Part shown: piece by piece, positions 9,171-18,290 of the stretch | Layout: every line of letters starts with the position of its first letter | Numbering within the stretch: position 1 is the stretch's first letter | Assembly: GCF_003206575.1 (NCBI RefSeq) | Contig: NZ_PZJO01000003.1 | Span: forward strand, 124,001-188,000 | Direction: 5' to 3' | Length of the DNA stretch: 64,000 nucleotides | Source of the DNA: Salinicola endophyticus | GTDB taxonomy: Bacteria > Pseudomonadota > Gammaproteobacteria > Pseudomonadales > Halomonadaceae | Made by a program: the position numbers and the translations under genes | Notes under the pieces: generated by a model | What the model saw: only the letters and a program-made list of their open reading frames with translations | Database searches by the model: none | What the model was told of the DNA's origin: nothing

Positions 9171-9641
9171 ATGACGACCACCGAGTTCGGGTCCGCCCGG
9201 GAGCCCAGCATCAGTGAGCGAGCGATCCGCCGCCTCACGGGCAGACGCCGGGTCGCGGCCACCTCCCCCTACGAAATCCATCGGCTCATCGAGCAAGGCT
9301 TTGCGTCGGCAGGGGTGATCAAGTTCTTCGAAGAGGTCGATCTGCTTCAGGACAGAAAGATCGCGGTCAAAATCCTCGGTGTATCCGAGCGGACCCTGTA
9401 TCGCCGGCGGGACAAACCCGACACCCTCAGCCCGGAAGAGAGCGGTCGCGCCTGGCGGTTCGCCGAAACGCTCACCCGCGCGGAAGACGTCTTCGGCAGC
9501 ACCGAGGCGGCCCAGCGCTGGCTGGACACCCCGGCCATGGCCCTGGAGGGGCGCAAGCCGCTGGACTTGATGACTACGCCGGTCGGCCACGATCTGGTCG
9601 ACGATCTGCTGACCCGTCTGGACTACGGGGTCTATACCTGA
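9171..9641 (+). CDS. Type II antitoxin, Xre/MbcA/ParS toxin-binding domain (DUF2384)
   Basis: 156 residues from ATG 9171, preceded by GAGGAG. The middle part (about residues 60-85, [20 protein letters not shown]) is an Xre-like helix-turn-helix. The C-terminal 50 residues ([18 protein letters not shown], then [17 protein letters not shown]) are the conserved toxin-binding domain of the MbcA/ParS family. It neutralises the RES toxin encoded 2 bp downstream and probably represses the shared promoter through the two CCATATGG palindromes. An in-frame extension upstream would run through these operators and is rejected. Confidence 0.92.
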   Translation: MTTTEFGSAREPSISERAIRRLTGRRRVAATSPYEIHRLIEQGFASAGVIKFFEEVDLLQDRKIAVKILGVSERTLYRRRDKPDTLSPEESGRAWRFAETLTRAEDVFGSTEAAQRWLDTPAMALEGRKPLDLMTTPVGHDLVDDLLTRLDYGVYT

Positions 9642-9643
9642 CC

Positions 9644-10135
9644 ATGGCCGCCGCGAGCCACAGTGTCCGGTTCTGGCGCCTCGAACGCGACCGCCATGTC
9701 GTCACCTGGGAGAAAGGGATCGGCGCGGAGCGCGCGGGCGGGCGCTGGAACTCTCCCGGCCGCCCGGCGGTGTATGGCTCGCTGGATGCGGCCACCGCGA
9801 TACTCGAAGTCGCGGTCCACAAGGGCTTTGCGACCCTGGATACCGACCCGCACACCCTCCTGTGCATCGAGATTCCGGACCCGAGCTGCATACATTGGGT
9901 GGACGCCGAGACGCTGCCGAATCCCAACTGGCTGGTGCCGGGCACGCCCAGCGCAGGCCAGCAGCGCTACGGCGACACTCTGCTCGATGCGTACCCCTTC
10001 TTCGTCGTGCCCTCGACCGTGTCACGCCATAGCGCGAACCTGGTGATGAACCCGCATGCCGCCCAGGGCAAGTACCAAGTGGTCCTGCAGGAACGGTTCT
10101 CGCTCGATACCCGCCTGAACCCGCCGCCGCGTTAG
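9644..10135 (+). CDS. RES-domain toxin (NAD+-targeting)
   Basis: 163 residues, starting 2 bp after the antitoxin stop. The RES domain is complete: GGRWNSPGRPAVYGS (about residues 30-45) supplies the Arg and Tyr, ILEVAVH (about 55) the Glu, and SANLVMNPHAAQGKYQVV (about 130-147) the Ser/Asn block that names the family. Characterised RES toxins (MbcT, ParT and relatives) degrade NAD+ by phosphorolysis or ADP-ribosylate a target. Which reaction applies here is not visible. The toxin-second order is the normal one for this family, and no truncation or frameshift is seen. Confidence 0.92.
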   Translation: MAAASHSVRFWRLERDRHVVTWEKGIGAERAGGRWNSPGRPAVYGSLDAATAILEVAVHKGFATLDTDPHTLLCIEIPDPSCIHWVDAETLPNPNWLVPGTPSAGQQRYGDTLLDAYPFFVVPSTVSRHSANLVMNPHAAQGKYQVVLQERFSLDTRLNPPPR

Positions 10136-10144
10136 GCGTTGAAG

Positions 10145-10175
10145 GCGAGGCGAAGGCTGCGCTATGTCGCCTCGC
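10145..10175. terminator. Hairpin between convergent RES toxin and MFS genes
   Basis: GCGAGGCGA (10145-10153) pairs with TCGCCTCGC (10167-10175) around a 13-base loop. It lies between two convergent genes, where it could stop transcription in both directions, but no clear T-run follows on either strand. Confidence 0.4.
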
Positions 10176-10181
10176 TCCCCC

Positions 10182-11381
10182 TCACCCCGCCTTGGTCGCT
10201 GGGCGGCGCAGCAGCAGGCCCAGGGCCACGCAGCAGAGTAGCGCCACCAGGGCATCGAACAGCAGCCCGGTGAGCTGTAGCCCGAGCACGCTGGCGACCA
10301 GGCCGATACCGATCACCGGTAGCGAGATCGCCACGTAGGCGACGACGAAGAAAGTCGAGACCACCGCCGCCTTGTGCTGCACCGGGCTGGCCGCGGCCAC
10401 CGCGCCCAGCCCGGCGCGGAAGGCGATGCCCTGGCCGATGCCCGCCACGATGGGGCCAAGGATGAAGCCTGCCAGGGTCTGCGCGGCCATGCCCCAGGCC
10501 AGCAGCAGGACGCCGACCAGCAGCACGCCGCAGCCGATCGGCAGACGCCGGGCTTCAGGCAACTTGTCCTGCACCATCTGCCCCAGGGTGGAGGCGATGA
10601 ACAGGCTGCCGGCGACGACACCGATCAGCGTCGGGTTGTGATAGCCGAGCTGACCGCCGACGAAGGCCGGGGTCACCGAGGTGGCGAAGCCGCACACCAT
10701 GAAACCGGCGAAGGCGGCGATCGCCGCCGGCACGAAGACACCGCGCACCTCCGGCGGCACCTTGAGCTTCTGTACCCGCAGGCGGATGCGCGCCGGACGC
10801 GTGACCGTCTCCGGGGCGCGCCAGATGAACAGCGCCGCCAGCAGCGCCAGCACCAGATGCAGCACATAGGGCAGCACCAGCGGCAGCGGCGCCAGCGCCG
10901 CCAGCACTCCAGCCACCATCGGCCCCAGCCCCAGTCCACCCATGTTGGCGGCAGTGGCGACCAGCGGGCCGACCCGCTTCCAGGCATCGGGGACCAGCTC
11001 CATCACTGCGACCGTGGCGGTGCCGGTGAAGATGCCGGCGGAGATGCCCGACAGCACCCGCCCGAACAGAATGGGGCCGAGCCCCTGGGCGTGCCAGAAC
11101 ACCAGGTCGCTGGCCGCCGAGATCAGCACCCCCGCCAGCAGCATCGGCCGCCGCCCGAGCTGGTCGGACCAGCGCCCGGTGATCAGCAGCGCCCCCATCA
11201 CCCCGGCGGCGTAGACCGCGAAGATGATGGTGATGGTGAGCTGCGAGAAGCCGAAGGTCTGCTGATAGATCGGATAGAGCGGGGTCGGCATGGTGGTGCC
11301 GATCATGGTGAGCGCGAAGGCGAAGGCGGCACCCAGAAATACCGCACGCCCGCCGCGGGCCGCGGTGGCTGAAGCGTTCAT
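10182..11381 (-). CDS. MFS transporter
   Basis: 399 residues, about 12 hydrophobic segments. Motif A of the major facilitator superfamily is clear after TM2 (GRWSDQLGRRPML), and the N-terminal helix carries TMPTPLYPIYQQTFGFS, common in drug or sugar efflux members of the arabinose-efflux type. It begins with ATG 11381 after AAGGATC. Substrate unknown. It is convergent with the RES toxin and divergent from gmk, from which it is separated by about 225 bp that I could not assign to any gene; this gap should contain both promoters. Confidence 0.85.
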   Translation of the reverse strand: MNASATAARGGRAVFLGAAFAFALTMIGTTMPTPLYPIYQQTFGFSQLTITIIFAVYAAGVMGALLITGRWSDQLGRRPMLLAGVLISAASDLVFWHAQGLGPILFGRVLSGISAGIFTGTATVAVMELVPDAWKRVGPLVATAANMGGLGLGPMVAGVLAALAPLPLVLPYVLHLVLALLAALFIWRAPETVTRPARIRLRVQKLKVPPEVRGVFVPAAIAAFAGFMVCGFATSVTPAFVGGQLGYHNPTLIGVVAGSLFIASTLGQMVQDKLPEARRLPIGCGVLLVGVLLLAWGMAAQTLAGFILGPIVAGIGQGIAFRAGLGAVAAASPVQHKAAVVSTFFVVAYVAISLPVIGIGLVASVLGLQLTGLLFDALVALLCCVALGLLLRRPATKAG

Positions 11382-11383
11382 GA

Positions 11384-12283
<900 letters not shown>

Positions 12284-12286
12284 GCC

Positions 12287-12317
12287 GCGTGCCGCCCCCC
12301 GCCAGCGGGCGGCACGC
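12287..12317 (+). terminator. Hairpin downstream of gmk
   Basis: An 11-bp G/C-rich stem (GCGTGCCGCCC at 12287-12297 with its complement at 12307-12317) directly after the gmk stop, followed by GGGCCTTTCG. It is strong as a hairpin but poor in T, so it may attenuate rather than stop transcription into rpoZ. Confidence 0.5.
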
Positions 12318-12428
12318 GGGCCTTTCGCCTTGTCAGCTACGCCAAAGGTCCAGTAGACTGCACGGTCCCGCATGGCCCCGCTTCGGCTGGGGTGCGACCA
12401 CTCATTTTCTGGCAGCAGGGTTACCACC

Positions 12429-12686
12429 ATGGCACGCGTGACCGTCGAAGATTGTCTGGACCATATCGAGAACCGTTTCAAGCTGGTGATGATCTCCTCC
12501 CAGCGCGCCCGCCAGCTCTCGCGCGGCTCTCGCGACGCGCTGCTGCCGTGGGAGAACGACAAGCCCACCGTCATGGCGCTGCGCGAGATCGCCGCCGGCC
12601 AGGTCGACGAGAGCGTGCTCGACGAGCCGATCGAAGCGGCTCCGCCGCGTCCGCGCCCCGAACCGCACCAGGATTTCGAGCTCTGA
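12429..12686 (+). CDS. rpoZ: DNA-directed RNA polymerase subunit omega
   Basis: 85 residues beginning [17 protein letters not shown], the invariant omega N-terminus, followed by [17 protein letters not shown] and [14 protein letters not shown]. The omega subunit helps beta-prime fold and forms part of a ppGpp site on RNA polymerase. It lies directly upstream of spoT, a functional pairing seen across gammaproteobacteria. The last 20 residues are a Pro/Glu-rich tail of the usual type. Start chosen at ATG 12429 because of the conserved N-terminus. Confidence 0.97.
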   Translation: MARVTVEDCLDHIENRFKLVMISSQRARQLSRGSRDALLPWENDKPTVMALREIAAGQVDESVLDEPIEAAPPRPRPEPHQDFEL

Positions 12687-12787
12687 TCCGGCCGCGCCTC
12701 GCGTAACTCTCTCGTTCGCGGCCCGCGCGAGCGCGCGGTGCCGGCACGGCCTTCGAACCGGCCCGACCCCTGGAATAGGCGCGCAGT

Positions 12788-14941
12788 ATGTTCACCATCG
12801 ATGACCTGGCCGATCGCCTCGGCGGCTATCTTCCCATGGAGGAGATCCAGCAGGTCAGGCGCGCCTTCTACTACGCCGAGCAGGCCCACGACGGCCAGAC
12901 CCGCCGCTCCGGCGAACCCTACGTCACCCACCCCCTCGCGGTCGCCAATATCCTCGCCAACATGCACATGGACCATCAGAGCCTGATGGCCGCCATGCTG
13001 CACGACGTGATCGAGGATACCGGGGTGACCAAGGACGCCCTCGCCGCCCAGTTCGGCGAGGCGGTGGCGGAACTGGTCGACGGCGTCTCCAAGCTGACCC
13101 AGATCACCTTCGAGGACAAGGCGGTCGCCCAGGCCGAGAACTTCCAGAAGATGGTGATGGCGATGTCCCAGGACATCCGCGTGATCATCGTCAAGCTCGC
13201 CGACCGCCTGCACAACATGCGTACTCTGGGGGCGCTGCGGCCTGACAAGAAGCGCCGCATCGCCCGCGAGACGCTGGAGATCTACGCCCGCATCGCCGGA
13301 CGCCTGGGGATCAACACCATCCGTGTCGAACTCGAGGATCTCTCCTTCCAGGCGATCCACCCGATGCGCGCCGAGCGCATCAAGCGCGCCGTGGCACGGG
13401 CCCGCGGCAACCGCCGCTCGACCATGCGCCAGATCCAGAGCAGCCTGCAGCGCCGGCTCGACGAAGATGACCTCACCGGCAGCGTGGTCGGCCGCCAGAA
13501 GCATCTGCTGTCGATCTATCGCAAGATGCACGACCAGCGCAAACCGTTCGCCGAAATCATGGATGTGTTCGGTTTTCGCATCATCACCGACGATGTCGAC
13601 AACTGCTATCGTATCCTCGGCGCGGTGCACAATCTCTACAAGCCGGTGCCCGGGCGGTTCAAGGATTACATCGCGATCCCCAAGGCCAACGGCTACCAGA
13701 GCCTGCACACCACCCTGTTCGGGCCCAGCGGCATGCCGATCGAAGTGCAGATCCGCACCCGCGAGATGGAGGCGATGGCCAACAACGGCATCGCCGCCCA
13801 CTGGCTCTACAAGGCCGGGCAGACCGAGCGGCCGATCGCCGTCGGCAGCCACGCCCGGGCCCGCGAGTGGGTCCGCGGGCTGCTCGAGATGCAGCGCCAC
13901 GCAGGCGACTCACTGGAGTTCATCGAGCACGTCAAGAACGATCTCTTCCCCGACGATGTCTACATCTTCACCCCCAAAGGCGACATCATGGAGCTACCCC
14001 AGGGGGCCACGGCGGTCGACTTCGCCTATACCGTGCATACCGATATCGGTAACAGCTGTATCGCCTGTCGTATCGACCGCCATCTGGCGCCGCTCTCGAC
14101 CCCGCTGGAGAGTGGACAGACCCTGGAGATCATCACCGCGCCCGGCGCCCGACCCAATCTCGCCTGGCTCAACTTCGTGGTCACCGCCAAGGCGCGCTCG
14201 GCGATTCGTCACGCACTCAAGAGCCAGCAGCGCAGCGAGGCGATCCAGCTCGGCCGGCGCCTGCTCAACCGCGCCCTGAGCAGTTTCGACACCAGCCTGG
14301 AGAAGTTGCCCGCGGAGCGTCTCACGGCGCTGCTGGCGGAGCTCGATCTGGCCAACGAAGATGATCTGCTCGAGACCATCGGCCTCGGCACCCGGCTGGC
14401 CCACGCCACCGCCAAGCGTCTGGCCGACGCCAGCCTGAGCGGCGACGAGGATGCCGCAGGGTCGCCGGATGCCTCACCGCATACGGGGCCACACACCGGG
14501 CCGATCGTCATCAACGGCTCCGAGAGCATGGCGATCAGCTTCGCCCGCTGCTGTCACCCGCTGCCCGGCGACCCGGTGATCGGCCATCTATCGATGGGCA
14601 AGGGGATCGTCGTGCACCGCCACGATTGTGGTAATCTCGATGAACTGCGCGATGACCCCGACAAGCTGGTCTCCTTGACGTGGTCGAACCAGATCGAGCA
14701 GGATTTCCCGGTGCCGCTGCGCATCGAGGTGGAAACGAGACGTGGGCTGATCGCCGAACTGGCCAGCCTGATCACCGACGCCGATGCCAACATCGAACGC
14801 ATCGGTATCGAAGAGCGCGATGCCCGGCTGTCGATCGTCAACCTGACCATTCTGGTCAAGGGGCGTATCCACCTGGCCCGGATCATCAAGCGCCTGCGTA
14901 ACCTGAATCATATCGGCCGTATCGTTCGCGCGAGAAGCTGA
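12788..14941 (+). CDS. spoT: Bifunctional (p)ppGpp synthetase/hydrolase SpoT
   Basis: 717 residues with the full RSH architecture. The HD hydrolase domain has its metal motif at 72-73 (AAMLHDVIEDTG), which argues that hydrolase activity is intact. The RelA/SpoT synthetase domain covers about 240-345 (FKDYIAIPKANGYQSLHT). The TGS domain is at about 385-450 (VYIFTPKGDIMELPQGAT), then a helical/zinc-finger-like region (FARCCHPLPGDPVIG). The C-terminal ACT domain starts at about 640. It sets the level of the stringent alarmone. A short Asp/Ala/Gly/Pro/His linker at about 550-575 (ASPHTGPHTGPI) is a local insertion of low complexity. The gene follows rpoZ and ends at a good terminator. Confidence 0.96.
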   Translation: MFTIDDLADRLGGYLPMEEIQQVRRAFYYAEQAHDGQTRRSGEPYVTHPLAVANILANMHMDHQSLMAAMLHDVIEDTGVTKDALAAQFGEAVAELVDGVSKLTQITFEDKAVAQAENFQKMVMAMSQDIRVIIVKLADRLHNMRTLGALRPDKKRRIARETLEIYARIAGRLGINTIRVELEDLSFQAIHPMRAERIKRAVARARGNRRSTMRQIQSSLQRRLDEDDLTGSVVGRQKHLLSIYRKMHDQRKPFAEIMDVFGFRIITDDVDNCYRILGAVHNLYKPVPGRFKDYIAIPKANGYQSLHTTLFGPSGMPIEVQIRTREMEAMANNGIAAHWLYKAGQTERPIAVGSHARAREWVRGLLEMQRHAGDSLEFIEHVKNDLFPDDVYIFTPKGDIMELPQGATAVDFAYTVHTDIGNSCIACRIDRHLAPLSTPLESGQTLEIITAPGARPNLAWLNFVVTAKARSAIRHALKSQQRSEAIQLGRRLLNRALSSFDTSLEKLPAERLTALLAELDLANEDDLLETIGLGTRLAHATAKRLADASLSGDEDAAGSPDASPHTGPHTGPIVINGSESMAISFARCCHPLPGDPVIGHLSMGKGIVVHRHDCGNLDELRDDPDKLVSLTWSNQIEQDFPVPLRIEVETRRGLIAELASLITDADANIERIGIEERDARLSIVNLTILVKGRIHLARIIKRLRNLNHIGRIVRARS

Positions 14942-14994
14942 TACGCAGGCTCCGACGCCCGCCCGGCGTCGGCCAGACATATGAACACGACCTT

Positions 14995-15032
14995 GCCCCG
15001 CCATGGCCCACCACGGCGGGGCGTCGTTTTTT
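14995..15032 (+). terminator. Rho-independent terminator after spoT
   Basis: GCCCCGCC (14995-15002) pairs with GGCGGGGC (15015-15022), with an additional TGG/CCA pairing inside the loop, followed by a T-rich stretch with six T at 15027-15032. Good intrinsic terminator for the gmk-rpoZ-spoT unit. Confidence 0.85.
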
Positions 15033-15065
15033 ACGTCGTTCCGGGACGCGGGACGCCGAATCGAA

Positions 15066-15115
15066 GCGTCGTCTTCGGGACGCAATAGAAGGCGTCGTCT
15101 TCGGGACGCAATAGA
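15066..15115. repeat. Tandem 24-bp repeat, two copies
   Basis: Two identical 24-bp units starting GCGTCGTCTTCGGGACGC at 15066-15089 and 15092-15115 (period 26). Each unit can fold because GCGTC and GACGC are complementary. A degraded third GTCGTTCCGGGACGC precedes them at about 15034-15049. They lie between the spoT terminator and ridA. Confidence 0.8.
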
Positions 15116-15185
15116 TAGCAAGACGCTTCCCGGCGCGCAGGAAAAGATCGCTGCATCTCAATCGATAACATCTGGAGGGTACGCC

Positions 15186-15575
15186 ATGAGCAACAAAGCC
15201 GTTATCAACACCGACAACGCCCCGGCCGCCATCGGCCCCTATTCCCAAGCCGTGAAGTCCGGCAACACCGTCTATCTCTCCGGCCAGATCCCGCTCGATC
15301 CGGCCACCATGGAGATAGTGTCCGATGACTTCGAGGCCCAGGCGCGTCAGGTCTTCAAGAACCTCTCCGCCGTGTGCAAGGAGGCCGCCGGCTCGCTGCA
15401 GGACATCGTCAAGCTCAACCTCTACCTCACCGATCTCGACAACTTCGGCGTGGTCAACAAGGTGATGGAAGAGTTCTTCACCGCCCCCTTCCCTGCGCGG
15501 GCCGCGGTCGGCGTCAAGCAGCTGCCCAAGGGCAGCCTGGTCGAGGCCGAAGCGGTGATGGTGATCGGCGACTGA
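15186..15575 (+). CDS. ridA: RidA family enamine/imine deaminase
   Basis: 129 residues from ATG 15186, preceded by TGGAGG. RidA hydrolyses reactive 2-aminoacrylate and other imines made by PLP enzymes. AIGPYSQAVKSGNTVYLSGQ (residues 15-34) and PFPARAAVGVKQLPKGSLVE (about 99-118) match the family; the Arg of PARAAVGV is the carboxylate-binding residue needed for activity. Its place next to spoT is common in gammaproteobacteria. It is separated from spoT by a terminator and a small tandem repeat, so it probably has its own promoter in the 15033-15180 interval. Confidence 0.95.
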   Translation: MSNKAVINTDNAPAAIGPYSQAVKSGNTVYLSGQIPLDPATMEIVSDDFEAQARQVFKNLSAVCKEAAGSLQDIVKLNLYLTDLDNFGVVNKVMEEFFTAPFPARAAVGVKQLPKGSLVEAEAVMVIGD

Positions 15576-15608
15576 GACCGGAACACTGACAGCGTTGGCG
15601 GGGCAGCC

Positions 15609-16583
15609 TCAGCGCTCCGCCAGTGCCGGCGCCGGCAGATCGCCGCGCAGCTTGATCACGTCCGCCCGCGGCGGCACCCCGAACATGCGGCTGTATTCAC
15701 GGCTGAAGTGGGAAGGGCTGCTGTAACCGACGCGATAGCTGGCCGTGGCGGCTTCCATGCCCTCGGCCAGCATCAGCCGGCGCGCCTCGTGCAGACGCAG
15801 GCGCTTCTGGAACTGTAGCGGCGACATCCGCGTCACCTGCTTGAAGCTGTGGAACAGCGACGACTCGCTCATGCTGACCAGGTCGGCGAGATCGCCCACC
15901 CGCAGCGGCTCCCTGAAGCGCGCCTGGAGCACACCGATCACCCGGGCCATGCGGTGGGTCTGGCTGTCAGCCATGGCTAACTTGCGCATATAGGGCGCCA
16001 GTTCTCCCACCAGCGCTCGATAGAGGATCTCACGCCGCACCAGCGGCGCCAGGATCGCGATATCCTGGGGTGTGTCCAGTAGGCCCACCAGACGCGACAG
16101 CGCCTCCAGCATCCCCCGATCGGCCAGCACGTGGCCGAGCCCGCAGGCCCCCTCCGGGCACGCCTCCTCTTCCGTCTGCCGTACCACTGGCAGGCCCATC
16201 GCCAGGATCAGATCGGAGACCTCCTGAGGATCGATCGTGAGCTTGATACCCAGATACGGTGTCTGGGGCGAGGCATCGGTCACCTTGCCGAGAATCGGCA
16301 GCGGCACCGCCGAGACCATGCAACTGAGCGGGCCATAGTCGATCTGGCGATCCCCCAGCCACACCGTCTTGGCGCCCTGGGCGATCAGGCAGAGCGCCGG
16401 CTCGTAGACCCGTGAGCCCATGCAGGCCGTGGTCGAATCGGCGCGTACCAGCTCGAGGCCGGGAATGGTGCTGGCGATGAATCCCTCCTCGTCGGCATGG
16501 GCGAGAATTCGCGCCACGAGAGTATTCATCAATGCTTCGAACGACGAATCGGCGTGCCTCGGGATGGGCTGCGCGGCGGTCAC
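15609..16583 (-). CDS. AraC family transcriptional regulator
   Basis: 324 residues from GTG 16583, chosen because AGGGGAG stands 7 bases upstream; an internal ATG at 16529 (306 aa) lacks a good ribosome site. The N-terminal half (about 30-190) is the AraC_N type cupin-like domain (YEPALCLIAQGAKTVWLGDR). The C-terminal 100 residues hold two helix-turn-helices (LADLVSMSESSLFHSFKQV and ASYRVGYSSPSHFSREYSRM). It is divergent from the RND adaptor gene at 16967, with which it shares about 380 bp of promoter region. It is therefore the likely regulator of that efflux system; the inducer is unknown. Confidence 0.88.
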   Translation of the reverse strand: MTAAQPIPRHADSSFEALMNTLVARILAHADEEGFIASTIPGLELVRADSTTACMGSRVYEPALCLIAQGAKTVWLGDRQIDYGPLSCMVSAVPLPILGKVTDASPQTPYLGIKLTIDPQEVSDLILAMGLPVVRQTEEEACPEGACGLGHVLADRGMLEALSRLVGLLDTPQDIAILAPLVRREILYRALVGELAPYMRKLAMADSQTHRMARVIGVLQARFREPLRVGDLADLVSMSESSLFHSFKQVTRMSPLQFQKRLRLHEARRLMLAEGMEAATASYRVGYSSPSHFSREYSRMFGVPPRADVIKLRGDLPAPALAER

Positions 16584-16966
16584 GGCGTCACTCCCCTGCT
16601 GGGCGGATAAAAAGGCGTCAAGCGATCGAGCGCGAGTATAAGCCCGATTTCGGCGATTTTGGGCGCCTTTGACCCAGACTTGCAGAATCGGGCAAGCACT
16701 CTGAAGTATCCGGCAAGTCCCCGCCGCCGCGCCAACCCCGGTGTCGTTCCCGCCATGAAGCGGCACATACGGCCCAGGCGGCATTGCGGAGAATCAGGCA
16801 ATCAATCGACAGGAAGCCGATAACGCTCCCTGACTGCCACCCCTTAGATTGGCGCTCCATGCCCCAGGCGGTTTCCCCCGCCGCGCTCGACCTCGACGTT
16901 CCAGACAAGCGCCTGGGTCGAGCCAATAGCGAGTCCTCCACCGGGGAATATCACACGGAGCGAACC

Positions 16967-18196
16967 ATGATGGAGAAGTTCAATCAGCCCCCTGCGCCTG
17001 GCGCAAGGTCGGCCGCCTTCACGCCGGTCACCGGGCAGCCGGTCAAGTGGCTACCGGCCATATGGCTGCTGGCGGCCCTGAGCCTGGCCGGCTGCGATGC
17101 CCACGGCGAGCCCCAGGCCGCCGCCCCGCCACCGCCCGAGGTCGATGTCGCCACCGTCGCGGCCGAGCCGATCACGCTCACGGAGACCTTTACCGGGCGA
17201 ATCGAGGCCCCCGAGACCGTGGCCTTGCGCCCGCGGGTGAGCGGCTATGTCGATGAGATCGCCTTCACCGAGGGCCAGTTGGTGAAGGCCGGCGACCTGC
17301 TCTTCCGCATCGATCCGCGCCCCTACGCAGCGCGCGTCGATGCCGCCAAGGCGGCCCTGGCGCAGGCCCGTAGCCAGCGTCAGCTCGCCGACGTCGAGGC
17401 CGGCCGCTCGCGCAAGCTGATCGGCCGGCACATGATCTCCCAGGAGCAGCACGACCAGCGCCAGGCGGCGGCGCAGGACGCCCGCGCCCGCGAAGCACAG
17501 GCTCGCGCCACACTCACCAGCGCCGAGCTCGACCTCGAGTACACCCGCGTCACCGCGCCGGTGGCCGGACGCGCCGGGCGGGCGATGGTCACCCGCGGCA
17601 ATCTGGCCAACGCCGACCAGACGCTGTTGACCACGCTGGTCTCGGTCGACCCGCTCTACGTCTACTTCGACAGCAACGAAGGCGGCGCCGAGAGCACGCA
17701 GGCGAACCTCGACCCGGCCCACCCCGTGCCGGTGCGAGTGAGCCTCACCGGCGAGAGCGGCTTTCCCCATCGCGGGCGGCTCGACTTCGTCGACAACCGT
17801 ATCGATCCCACCACCGGCACCCTGACCTACCGCGCCGTGCTCGACAATCCAGAAGGTCGCATCCGGCCCGGCCAGTTCGCCCGCGTCGAGATGCCCGTCG
17901 CCTCGCTCACCGCGGCGGTGCTGATCGACCGCCAGGCGGTGTTGACCAACCAGGATCGGCGCTTCGTCTATCGGGTGGCCGACGACAACAGCGTCACCCC
18001 GCGCCCGGTGGTGACCGGCCGCGCGGTGGGTGACCGGGTGGTGATCCGCGACGGTCTCGCCCCCGGCGACCGCATCGTGGTCAACGGCACCCAGAAGATC
18101 TTCGCCCCCGGCATGACGATCTCACCGCATCCGGTCGATCAGCATCCGGCCAACCCGCAATCCACGGCCGAGGGCGCGCTCACCTCGCGCTCTTGA
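16967..18196 (+). CDS. RND efflux periplasmic adaptor subunit (MexE/AcrA-like lipoprotein)
   Basis: 409 residues from the ATG at 16967 (a second ATG follows at once), after CGGAGCG. LLAALSLAGC ends in a lipobox, so the protein is probably lipid-anchored to the inner membrane. The lipoyl/barrel-sandwich halves are around VALRPRVSGYVDEIAFTEGQ (about 85-105) and YTRVTAPVAGRAGRAMVTRG, separated by an alpha-helical hairpin. The beta-barrel and membrane-proximal domains follow (FVDNRIDPTTGTLTYRAVLD). It bridges the pump encoded downstream with an outer-membrane channel. No channel gene follows. Confidence 0.93.
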   Translation: MMEKFNQPPAPGARSAAFTPVTGQPVKWLPAIWLLAALSLAGCDAHGEPQAAAPPPPEVDVATVAAEPITLTETFTGRIEAPETVALRPRVSGYVDEIAFTEGQLVKAGDLLFRIDPRPYAARVDAAKAALAQARSQRQLADVEAGRSRKLIGRHMISQEQHDQRQAAAQDARAREAQARATLTSAELDLEYTRVTAPVAGRAGRAMVTRGNLANADQTLLTTLVSVDPLYVYFDSNEGGAESTQANLDPAHPVPVRVSLTGESGFPHRGRLDFVDNRIDPTTGTLTYRAVLDNPEGRIRPGQFARVEMPVASLTAAVLIDRQAVLTNQDRRFVYRVADDNSVTPRPVVTGRAVGDRVVIRDGLAPGDRIVVNGTQKIFAPGMTISPHPVDQHPANPQSTAEGALTSRS

Positions 18197-18290
18197 GCGA
18201 CGGCGGCGCCAGGTGCGCCGCCCACGCCCCCATTCCCGGGAACGACGACAAGCGGCGGGCATCGCATCCGCCGCGCAGGAGCCCCAAGGC

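Noticed and set aside
15066-15115. Possible CRISPR array
   Set aside because: Only two 24-bp units with a 2-bp gap and no spacers or cas genes; a tandem repeat.
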